Below are positions 1 through 5,412 of a DNA stretch of 5,513 nucleotides, in pieces (the stretch's first letter is position 1; every line of letters begins with the position of its first letter). Made by a program: the position numbers and the translations under genes. The notes below the pieces were generated by a model that was not told where the DNA came from, did not search any database, and saw only the letters and a list, made by a program, of their open reading frames with translations. Source of the stretch: Bryobacteraceae bacterium (GTDB lineage: Bacteria > Acidobacteriota > Terriglobia > Bryobacterales > Bryobacteraceae); contig JAICMB010000261.1 in assembly GCA_025929455.1 (NCBI GenBank), positions 1 to 5,513 of the forward strand, in the 5' to 3' direction.

Positions 1-894
1 CTGGACCGCGACTATGTGCGGCACCTGGCGTCTACGATGACCGCGTCCCTGACTGGTCTCAATGTGGTGCTCGATTGCGCGAATGGCTCCGCCAGCGAAC
101 TCGCTCCCGACCTGTTCAGCGGCTTGCGTGCGAACGTGCGCGCGATCCATAACGCGCCGAACGGGTCCAACATCAACCGCGACTGCGGCTCGCTACATCT
201 CGAAAGCCTGCGTTCGGCAGTGTTGCAGACTAATGCCGACGTTGGTGTCGCGTTTGACGGCGATGCGGACCGCGCGCTGTTCATTTCGCGGTCAGGCAAA
301 ATGGTGGATGGTGATGCGGTGCTGCTCATGACCGCCCGGCACCTGCAGAAAGAAGGCCGCCTTGCGGAGGCGGATGGACGCGAGGCCGTGGTTGCGACCG
401 TGATGTCCAACCTCGGCCTGGAGCGCGCGCTGAAGGCGCTCGATATTGAGCTGGTTCGCACGCCGGTGGGCGACAAATACGTGCTCGAAGAGATGCTGCG
501 GCGCGGCGCGCGGCTCGGCGGCGAACAGTCCGGCCACATCATCTTTCGCGATTACGCCACGACGGGAGACGGCATGCTGACCGCTCTACGCGTGATTGAG
601 ATCATGTCGCTCACGAGCACGCCGCTCGACGAGCTGGCCGGCGCCATCGAAGTGTATCCCCAGGCGCTGGTGAACGTGCGCGTGAAGCAGCGCAGGCCGC
701 TTGAAGAACTGGCGGCCGTGCAGCGCGAAATTCGCTCCGCGGAATCCGATTTCGGCGACCGCGGCCGCGTTCTGGTGCGCTTTTCCGGGACCGAGCCGCT
801 TGCCCGCGTGATGGTGGAGGGCGAGGACCGCGCCAAGGTGGACGCGTGGTCGGAACGCATCGCGGGCGCACTGCGCAGCGAATTGGGCTCGTAA
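1..894 (+). CDS. glmM: Phosphoglucosamine mutase GlmM, C-terminal part (5' truncated by window edge)
   Basis: The enzyme interconverts glucosamine-6-phosphate and glucosamine-1-phosphate in the cytoplasm, feeding UDP-GlcNAc synthesis for peptidoglycan and lipopolysaccharide. The frame is open from base 1 to the TAA at 892-894, giving 297 visible residues; the family is about 450 long, so roughly the first third, including the catalytic phosphoserine loop, lies outside. Visible motifs are the metal-binding DGDAD (bases 256-270), the sugar-binding loop GGEQSGH (517-537), which is typical of GlmM among alpha-D-phosphohexomutases, and the C-terminal phosphate-binding loop RFSGTEP (778-798). In many family members that loop reads RPSGTEP; the F is a conservative local variant. 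The GTG at base 16 is internal, because the sequence before it (LDRDY) also fits the protein. arsR begins 66 nt downstream with its own promoter, so this gene is probably not part of the arsenic operon. ManB/phosphomannomutase is the main alternative and is less likely given GGEQSGH. Confidence 0.93.
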   Translation: MDRDYVRHLASTMTASLTGLNVVLDCANGSASELAPDLFSGLRANVRAIHNAPNGSNINRDCGSLHLESLRSAVLQTNADVGVAFDGDADRALFISRSGKMVDGDAVLLMTARHLQKEGRLAEADGREAVVATVMSNLGLERALKALDIELVRTPVGDKYVLEEMLRRGARLGGEQSGHIIFRDYATTGDGMLTALRVIEIMSLTSTPLDELAGAIEVYPQALVNVRVKQRRPLEELAAVQREIRSAESDFGDRGRVLVRFSGTEPLARVMVEGEDRAKVDAWSERIAGALRSELGS

Positions 895-913
895 ACAATC
901 TCCTCGGCGCCTC

Positions 914-942
914 TTGACGGCTTCGCGTATTTCGACTATTGT
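914..942 (+). promoter_or_regulatory. Predicted sigma70-type promoter of arsR-arsM
   Basis: A -35 element TTGACG (914-919, five of six consensus bases) is followed after exactly 17 bp by TATTGT (937-942, four of six). Transcription would begin near 949, leaving only about a dozen bases before the arsR start codon, with the Shine-Dalgarno almost at the 5' end. The -10 lies within the inverted repeat at 926-951, as expected for repressor-controlled arsenic operons. The assignment rests on consensus matching only. Confidence 0.65.
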
Positions 943-951
943 AGAAATACG
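926..951. promoter_or_regulatory. Probable ArsR operator (inverted repeat over the -10)
   Basis: The arms CGTATTTC (926-933) and GAAATACG (944-951) are perfect 8-bp reverse complements separated by 10 bp; two further inner pairs (935/942 and 936/941) also match. The repeat covers the -10 and the expected transcription start, so a dimeric winged-helix protein bound here would block RNA polymerase. The first gene downstream encodes an ArsR-family repressor, so autoregulation is the natural reading. The precise protein-DNA pairing is inferred. Confidence 0.7.
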
Positions 952-960
952 GAAGCAACC

Positions 961-1320
961 ATGGCGAGCAATCGCAAAGCAGATCTCGAACAATATGCCG
1001 CGATGCTGAGCGCCATGGGAGCACCGCCGCGGCTCCGCATCGTGCGCTTGCTGCTGTCGGCACACCCGGACGGCCTGGTGGTCGGAGAAATTGCCGCCGA
1101 GTTGGAGATCTCCGGTTCCACGTTGTCGCACCACCTCGAAAAACTAAAGGCCGTGCGGCTGGTGCAGGTGCGGCGCGAGAGCACGTTTTTGCGCTATATC
1201 GCGAACACCGAAGCTCTGACCCACCTGCTCGGGTTTCTATATGCCGAATGTTGCACCCGCAGCAGCGCGATCAGCCCGCGCGCGATCGTCCGCATCGAAG
1301 ACCTGAGAACGAAAGGATAA
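961..1320 (+). CDS. arsR: ArsR-family metalloregulatory repressor with a C-terminal vicinal cysteine pair
   Basis: This 119-residue protein has the usual length and fold pattern of ArsR/SmtB repressors: an N-terminal helix with MLSAMGAPPRLRIVRLL (about residues 15-31), a helix-turn-helix (GEIAAELEI then SGSTLSHHLEKLK, about 42-63) and a wing (VQVRRESTFLRYI, 68-80). The family binds operator DNA as a dimer and releases it when metal or metalloid binds. The classical ELCVCDL arsenite site in the DNA-binding helix is absent: the matching stretch has no cysteine. The only cysteines are C97 and C98 in YAECCTR, which should be the ligand site. The ATG start at 961 is preceded by GGAAG (951-955) at 5-nt spacing. 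The gene sits directly behind the promoter/operator and 4 nt ahead of arsM, so it is predicted to repress itself and arsM. The inducer, As(III) or methylarsenite, is not determined by the sequence. Confidence 0.9.
   Translation: MASNRKADLEQYAAMLSAMGAPPRLRIVRLLLSAHPDGLVVGEIAAELEISGSTLSHHLEKLKAVRLVQVRRESTFLRYIANTEALTHLLGFLYAECCTRSSAISPRAIVRIEDLRTKG
1312..1317 (+). promoter_or_regulatory. Ribosome binding site of arsM inside the end of arsR
   Basis: AAAGGA lies in the last codons of arsR and ends 7 nt before the arsM ATG at 1325. The arsR stop (1318-1320) and the arsM start are separated by only 4 nt, which supports translational coupling and fixes the arsM start. Confidence 0.75.
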
Positions 1321-1324
1321 ACTC

Positions 1325-2173
1325 ATGAGCACCGCAAGTGTGAAAGAAACCGTACGCGAGAAGTATGGCGAAGCCGCGCGCCGCGCCGCCGCCGGCGGAG
1401 GGAGTTGCTGCTGTGGCGCGAGTCCGCTCGAGAACGGCGCGTGCGATCCCATTACGGCCGATCTCTACAACGCGAAACAAAGCGGAGAAGTGCCGGATGC
1501 GGCGCTGCGCGCATCGCTCGGGTGTGGCAACCCCACCGCGCTCGCGTCTTTGCAGCCGGGCGAAACGGTGCTCGACCTCGGGTCCGGAGGCGGCATCGAC
1601 GTGCTGCTTTCCGCGCGGCGCGTGAGCCCCGGCGGCAAGGCATACGGGCTCGATATGACGGACGATATGCTCGCGCTCGCCCGCGAAAATCAGGCCAAGG
1701 CCGGCGTTACGAACGTCGAATTTCTGAAAGGCGAGATCGAAAATATTCCGTTGCCGGATAACTCCGTCGACGTAGTCATCTCGAACTGCGTGATCAATCT
1801 CTCAGCCGATAAAGATCGCGTGCTGCGCGAGGCGTTTCGCGTGCTTAAGCCCGGTGGACGTTTCGCGGTTTCGGACGTTGTGGTACACGGCGAGGTGCCC
1901 AGCGAAGTTCGTAAGAGCGTCGAGCTATGGATCGGTTGCATCGCGGGCGCGCTGCAAGACTCTGAATACGAAAGTAAGCTCGCCGCCGCTGGTTTTGAAA
2001 ACATCGGCATCGAGCCAACCCGCGTGTACGACATCGAGGACGCGCGCCAGTTTCTGAACGGGCAGGGAATTGACGTCGATCGCATTGCGCCGCAGGTCGC
2101 GGACAAGTTCCGCAGCGCGTTTGTGCGTGCCGTGAAGCCGCGCGGGTGCTGCGGGCCGGGCTGCTGCACTTAA
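1325..2173 (+). CDS. arsM: Arsenite S-adenosylmethionine methyltransferase ArsM
   Basis: This 282-residue cytoplasmic enzyme transfers methyl groups from SAM to thiol-bound As(III), giving mono-, di- and sometimes trimethylated arsenic. The SAM fold shows motif I DLGSGGG (residues 84-90), the acidic GLDMTDDML region (108-116) and the LKPGGRFAVSD strand (174-184). Three cysteines lie in the conserved ArsM contexts: C67 in SLGCGNP, C155 in SNCVINLS and C205 in IGCIAGAL; C40 (NGACDP) occupies the place of the fourth, N-terminal cysteine known from the algal enzyme. These matches place it in the ArsM family rather than among generic UbiE-like methyltransferases. The length is normal for bacterial ArsM. 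Extra cysteines form a CCC run at 28-30 and a CCGPGCC tail at 275-281. The gene is cotranscribed with arsR and should be induced when ArsR is released. Its TAA overlaps the stop of the convergent response regulator. Confidence 0.95.
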   Translation: MSTASVKETVREKYGEAARRAAAGGGSCCCGASPLENGACDPITADLYNAKQSGEVPDAALRASLGCGNPTALASLQPGETVLDLGSGGGIDVLLSARRVSPGGKAYGLDMTDDMLALARENQAKAGVTNVEFLKGEIENIPLPDNSVDVVISNCVINLSADKDRVLREAFRVLKPGGRFAVSDVVVHGEVPSEVRKSVELWIGCIAGALQDSEYESKLAAAGFENIGIEPTRVYDIEDARQFLNGQGIDVDRIAPQVADKFRSAFVRAVKPRGCCGPGCCT

Positions 2174-2868
2174 TCCGTGAACCGGTAGCCGAGCCCGCGC
2201 ACGGTCACGATATGTTGCGGGTGTTTGGAGTTCGGCTCCAGTTTCTGACGCAGCCAGGTTACGTGCACGTCGACGGTGCGCGTAGCCGGCAGGGCTTCGT
2301 AGCCCCACACCTCGCGCAACAACTGGTCGCGAGTGACAAGCGTGCCGCGGTGCTCGATCAAGTATCGCAACAGGTGAAACTCGCGAGCGGACAGCGTTAC
2401 GGGCTGGCCTTCGCGAAATACTTCCGCGCTCTTGAGATTCACGCTGATGTCGCCGAAGCGGTAGACTTCGGGCGAGACCGGCGGCGCCTGCCATTCGCTG
2501 CGCCGCAACAGTGCTCCAATGCGAGCCAGCAATTCGGGCATTTCGAACGGCTTTACAACGTAGTCGTCCGCGCCGATCTGCAGGCCGACCACTTTGTCGA
2601 CCACCTGTCCACGCGCGGTCAACATGAGAACCGGCGTGTCAACGCGCTCTCTACGCAACAGACGGCAGACCTCCAGTCCGCTCATAGCGGGAAGCATGAG
2701 ATCGAGCAAAATAAGGTCGAAGGCGCCGCGTCGTGCGCATTCATATCCGGAGTTGCCGTCCGTTCGCGATTGCACTTCGAAGCCCTCGCTCTCCAGGCGA
2801 TCGGAGAGCGTCATGACGAGCCCCGGTTCGTCTTCAATCACCAGAATGCGCCGTGCTTGATTGGACAT
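2170..2868 (-). CDS. OmpR/PhoB-family response regulator
   Basis: This 232-residue protein is the output partner of the kinase encoded just upstream. The receiver domain (about 6-122) has the acidic pocket E12/D13, phospho-acceptor D56 in LLDLMLP, T84 in LMLTARG and K106 in DDYVVKPF. A winged-helix DNA-binding domain follows (about 135-231), with LSAREFHLLRYL, the recognition-helix region TRTVDVHVTWLRQKL and the terminal wing VRGLGYRF, all characteristic of the OmpR/PhoB class. The start is set at 2868 because MSNQARRILVIEDE gives the standard N-terminus; the open frame runs further upstream to 3297, but that part is only a shadow of the kinase gene. No clear Shine-Dalgarno precedes the ATG, and the first 35 nt lie within the kinase gene, so translation is probably coupled. 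The Spy-like gene at 4802 and its own operon are plausible targets. The TAA stop overlaps that of convergent arsM. Confidence 0.93.
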   Translation of the reverse strand: MSNQARRILVIEDEPGLVMTLSDRLESEGFEVQSRTDGNSGYECARRGAFDLILLDLMLPAMSGLEVCRLLRRERVDTPVLMLTARGQVVDKVVGLQIGADDYVVKPFEMPELLARIGALLRRSEWQAPPVSPEVYRFGDISVNLKSAEVFREGQPVTLSAREFHLLRYLIEHRGTLVTRDQLLREVWGYEALPATRTVDVHVTWLRQKLEPNSKHPQHIVTVRGLGYRFTD

Positions 2869-4615
2869 GCTGTTTAGTAGCGATAGGTAGCGAGGTGTCG
2901 CGAACAGGCTGTTCGGAGGCGGCGGGCAGACGCACCGTAACGGTGGTGCCGCGTCCCGCCGCACTGTCGATCGTAATGCGGCCGCCGTACGCTTCGACGA
3001 TGCGGCGCGATAAGGTGAGGCCGATGCCGAAACCGTGTATTTGGCGCTCGCGGCTCTCGCGTCCGCGATAGAACGGGTCAAATATGTGGCGCAGTTCCGC
3101 GCGTTCCATGCCGCGGCCGCGGTCACGTATAGAAATTTCGACGACGCCCCCGGTGGCATGCGCGTGGACCATGGCGATGCCGCCGTCACGGCCGTGCACG
3201 ATCGCGTTTTCGAGGATGTTCCGCAGGGCGGATGCGAGCGCGGCGCTCTCGGCGCGCACCAGCGGCAGTCCCGATTCGATCTCGCGATCGATCGCAACCC
3301 CCGCTGCTAAAGCATCCGGCGCACATGCCTGCACGGCTAGCTCGATCGTTTCATCTACGCTCACCGGAACTGCATGAGCGCTCGTGTATGCCGCGTCGCG
3401 CCGCGCGAACCTTAAAATTTGTTCGACCATATTTGCCAACCGCCGCGCCTCAGCGCGCAGCACCGTGCCGTATCGGCGGACACGGGCCGGGTCGTTTACC
3501 ACACCGTCAGCGAGGTTCTCGGCGCTCGAAGAAATGACAGCGAGCGGCGTCCGCAATTCATGCGAGACGCCCGCGACGAACTCCAGCTGCATGGTGCCGT
3601 ACCGCTGCGCCGCGCGGATCGCGGCCAGCAGCGCTGCGATGCACAGGGCCATGATGAACAGAAGCATGCCGCTGGTTGCGAGATTGCGCTCACGGGTTTT
3701 CGCGATGGCGGCTTCGAGCGAGCCCGCACGATGTTTCACGAGCACTCGCCAGGTGTTGCTCTGCGCTTCACGGGGGCGCGGCCCTGGCCGGCGCGCGAAT
3801 CCGACCGGCAAGATATCCACTTGGGCATCGGGCGTGCCCGAGAATGCGGCGGAAGTGCCAGGCTCCGAGGCGAACAGCACGCGGTGAGTGCCGGTGTCGA
3901 TGGCCTGTACCGCGAACTCCGACGCATCGCCTCCGAGCGGACTGCGCGCGATCAATCGCGGTAGTAACGTATGCGCGAGGTAGGCGGTGTTGAGGCGTAC
4001 GATAATGAAGTCACGAAACGGAGAAAAGAGCCGGCGGCGGAAGCGCATCGAGCGCGGCGATAGCGGCGGCCCGAAGCGGTCGCGCGGCAATGACTCCGCG
4101 CGCCGCGGCAGGTGTAAGGGCAGGATCACGAGGTCGACGGGGCGGATGAAGGCGCGCGGTTCCCAGGCGGGCTCTCCGGGGCCTGCGCGTGCGCGGGTGC
4201 GCAGCGGTTCCACATCGCTGGGCCACGCGGCGGCGGCGAAGGCCTGTGCCGCTGTGTCCCACTTCATGAGGTCGGGCGTCTCGTCCATGCGCGTGACGTA
4301 GATCTCCGAAATCGCGGCTGCCGTTGCCGTCCAATGCGGCAGTTGCTCGACACGTTCGGCGAGGGCGTCCACATCCGGCAAGGAACTGCGGCCGCTGATC
4401 GGAAGCAGCCGTACGGTGCGCGTGATCGTTTCGTCGAAACCTTCTTGCAGTCCGGCGACGGCGGCCCGGATTCGCGCTTGCGAGCGGTCCCGTTCGGCGT
4501 CGCTGATGGCTGAGATCCAGGTGTACTGACGCCACGCGAGCACACCCACGCACACGAGTGCCGCGGCTGCGAGCGCCGGATATAGACGGGGATGGGCTGC
4601 GAGACGCGGCCACAT
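2834..4615 (-). CDS. Membrane sensor histidine kinase with a large periplasmic domain and no evident HAMP
   Basis: This 593-residue kinase probably senses an envelope signal and phosphorylates the adjacent regulator. A short basic N-terminus leads into TM1 (about 11-28); a predicted periplasmic region of about 280 residues follows, then TM2 (about 314-333). The cytoplasmic part has an H-box FVAGVSHELRTPLAVI with H352, an N-box LRNILENAIVHG (N470), G1 DRGRGM (498-503), an F-box DPFYRG (513-518) and G2 GFGIGL (528-533), so all catalytic elements are intact. Only about a dozen residues separate TM2 from the H-box, too few for a HAMP linker. I do not recognise a PAS, CHASE or Cache domain in the sensor region. 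About 28 polar residues follow the ATPase domain, and their coding sequence overlaps the regulator start. The ATG at 4615 gives the first membrane segment; the upstream Shine-Dalgarno is weak (AGAG-like). The order kinase then regulator, with the divergent Spy-like gene, resembles Cpx-type modules. The ligand is unknown. Confidence 0.92.
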   Translation of the reverse strand: MWPRLAAHPRLYPALAAAALVCVGVLAWRQYTWISAISDAERDRSQARIRAAVAGLQEGFDETITRTVRLLPISGRSSLPDVDALAERVEQLPHWTATAAAISEIYVTRMDETPDLMKWDTAAQAFAAAAWPSDVEPLRTRARAGPGEPAWEPRAFIRPVDLVILPLHLPRRAESLPRDRFGPPLSPRSMRFRRRLFSPFRDFIIVRLNTAYLAHTLLPRLIARSPLGGDASEFAVQAIDTGTHRVLFASEPGTSAAFSGTPDAQVDILPVGFARRPGPRPREAQSNTWRVLVKHRAGSLEAAIAKTRERNLATSGMLLFIMALCIAALLAAIRAAQRYGTMQLEFVAGVSHELRTPLAVISSSAENLADGVVNDPARVRRYGTVLRAEARRLANMVEQILRFARRDAAYTSAHAVPVSVDETIELAVQACAPDALAAGVAIDREIESGLPLVRAESAALASALRNILENAIVHGRDGGIAMVHAHATGGVVEISIRDRGRGMERAELRHIFDPFYRGRESRERQIHGFGIGLTLSRRIVEAYGGRITIDSAAGRGTTVTVRLPAASEQPVRDTSLPIATKQHVQSSTAHSGD

Positions 4616-4801
4616 ATTCTCTATTCTGGCAGGTGCTCCGGCCCCGGCGCGCTAAATGCGCGCAAGCGGCGTGTTAAAAGCGTTAAGCGGATTTTGCGGG
4701 GAATTAATCAACTTTGGACCGGTGCTCGCGTTTAATAAGTTATGAGCGCGCGAACGCGGCAGCCGCGTACACGCCGCGCCATACCGACCGAAAGGACAAA
4801 T
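4616..4801. promoter_or_regulatory. Divergent intergenic region between the kinase operon and the Spy-like gene
   Basis: These 186 bp must hold promoters for both directions. On the plus strand an AT-rich stretch (TTTAATAAGTTAT, 4731-4743) lies downstream of TTTGGA (4713-4718), a weak -35/-10 candidate. On the minus strand TTGATT (4711-4706) followed 18 bp later by CTTAAC (4687-4682) is an equally weak candidate for the kinase operon. Between them sit GTTAAA (4673-4678) and GTTAAG (4682-4687), start-to-start 9 bp, plus further TTAA at 4704-4707, which could be regulator half-sites. GCGCGC-TAAAT-GCGCGC (4647-4663) can form a small hairpin in the kinase leader. None of these is a strong consensus match. 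Confidence 0.4.
4791..4796 (+). promoter_or_regulatory. Ribosome binding site of the Spy-like gene
   Basis: AAAGGA ends 5 nt before the ATG at 4802. It decides the start: the in-frame ATG at 4742 would add 20 arginine-rich residues before the signal peptide and lacks a comparable site. Confidence 0.75.
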
Positions 4802-5350
4802 ATGAAATCGAAGTGGATTGTCGCGCTGTTCGTTGCAGGCGCGATGCTGTCACAAGCGCAGGGCCCGTTGGGAGGCCGCGCGGGCAGATTTGCATTCGGG
4901 GCTGCCTCCGGCGCGCCTGGCGGACAGCGGTCGCTTAACGCGCTGAAGACGTATCTCAACCTGAGCGACGCACAAGTCCAGCAGCTACAGCAAGTTCCGC
5001 TACAGAACCGCACCGCGCCGAGCAGAGTGCTGCAGCAACTGCGACCGAAGCAGCAGGCGGAGGACACACTGCTGGCGTCATCGGCGCCCGATCTCACCGC
5101 CGTGGGCAACGCGTATTTGGCTGTCGAGAACCTGCGGCAACAGATGAAGCAGTCGCGCGACGGGGCGCATCAAAGCGCGCTGGCGGTGTTGACCGCCGCG
5201 CAGCAGGCGCAATTGCAGGCGCTGAGCGACGCGGAGAAGCTGCTGCCCGCAATTGGGCAGGCAAGCGCCCTGGGGCTCTTAACGCCTCCTGCCGGCGGCC
5301 CAGGCATGCGCGGACCCGGTATGATGTACCGTCGCGGCGCACGCCGCTGA
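4802..5350 (+). CDS. Spy/CpxP-like periplasmic LTxxQ-motif protein
   Basis: This is a 182-residue exported protein. The N-terminus is a typical signal peptide: MKSK, a hydrophobic core (about 5-16), then SQAQ, with cleavage likely near residue 18-20. The mature part begins glycine-rich and then becomes helical and rich in Q, L and A. It carries two LTxxQ-like motifs, LSDAQ (54-58) and LTAAQ (130-134), about 75 residues apart, as in the Spy/CpxP superfamily of periplasmic chaperones and metal-stress proteins. There is no cysteine and only one histidine, so a CnrX-type metal site is not evident. The C-terminus is a short Gly/Met/Arg tail (about 165-182). The gene is divergent from the kinase-regulator operon, and by analogy with cpxP next to cpxRA it may be a target or feedback modulator of that system. 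Family membership rests on these motifs and overall layout, not on alignment, so an uncharacterised exported protein remains possible. Confidence 0.72.
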   Translation: MKSKWIVALFVAGAMLSQAQGPLGGRAGRFAFGAASGAPGGQRSLNALKTYLNLSDAQVQQLQQVPLQNRTAPSRVLQQLRPKQQAEDTLLASSAPDLTAVGNAYLAVENLRQQMKQSRDGAHQSALAVLTAAQQAQLQALSDAEKLLPAIGQASALGLLTPPAGGPGMRGPGMMYRRGARR

Positions 5351-5368
5351 TCCGATTCGTGCGTCGGT

Positions 5369-5374
5369 TAGAAT
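5369..5374 (+). promoter_or_regulatory. Possible -10 element for the tRNA-Gly gene
   Basis: TAGAAT matches the -10 consensus at five of six positions and lies 38 bp before the tRNA. No convincing -35 is present: CTGATC at 5347-5352, 16 bp upstream, matches at three positions. If used, transcription would start near 5380, at the base of the hairpin that follows. Confidence 0.35.
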
Positions 5375-5410
5375 GGTGAGCAGGCCACGCGCTGTGGCCT
5401 GCGTTCACCA
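5374..5410 (+). terminator. Long GC-rich hairpin between the Spy-like gene and tRNA-Gly
   Basis: An inner stem of 9 perfect pairs (GCAGGCCAC at 5380-5388 with GTGGCCTGC at 5394-5402) closes a 5-nt loop. After a 2-nt bulge (5403-5404) an outer stem of 6 pairs (TGGTGA at 5374-5379 with TCACCA at 5405-5410) continues it. The hairpin starts 23 nt after the Spy-like stop, where a terminator is expected, but no T-tract follows on either strand. It may instead be a leader structure of the tRNA precursor, ending 2 nt before the mature 5' end. Confidence 0.5.
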
Positions 5411-5412
5411 AA

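Noticed and set aside
16..894. GTG at 16 as the start of a shorter mutase gene
   Set aside because: The same frame is open to base 1 and the protein needs an N-terminal domain with the catalytic serine; the gene is cut by the window edge.
586..1134. 182-codon minus-strand open frame across the glmM-arsR junction
   Set aside because: It overlaps two confident genes and the promoter/operator on the opposite strand, and resembles no known protein.
2146..2877. 243-codon open frame on the plus strand opposite the response regulator
   Set aside because: It is antisense to a clear OmpR-family gene, lacks recognisable motifs or a ribosome binding site, and is explained by GC-rich codon bias.
2869..3297. 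N-terminal extension of the response regulator frame to 3297
   Set aside because: The extra 143 residues are Arg/Ala/Ser-rich shadow translation of the kinase gene; the receiver domain begins normally at 2868.
3419..3964. 181-codon plus-strand open frame within the kinase gene
   Set aside because: It is the reverse-strand shadow of the kinase H-box and sensor region, with no domain of its own.
4742..4801. Upstream ATG at 4742 as start of the Spy-like protein
   Set aside because: It would bury the signal peptide behind 20 Arg-rich residues; the ATG at 4802 has a good Shine-Dalgarno and a standard signal peptide.
4732..5109. 125-codon minus-strand cysteine-rich frame opposite the Spy-like gene
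   Set aside because: Its composition (Cys, Ser, Arg) reflects antisense reading of Gln- and Ala-rich codons; no ribosome site or motif supports it.
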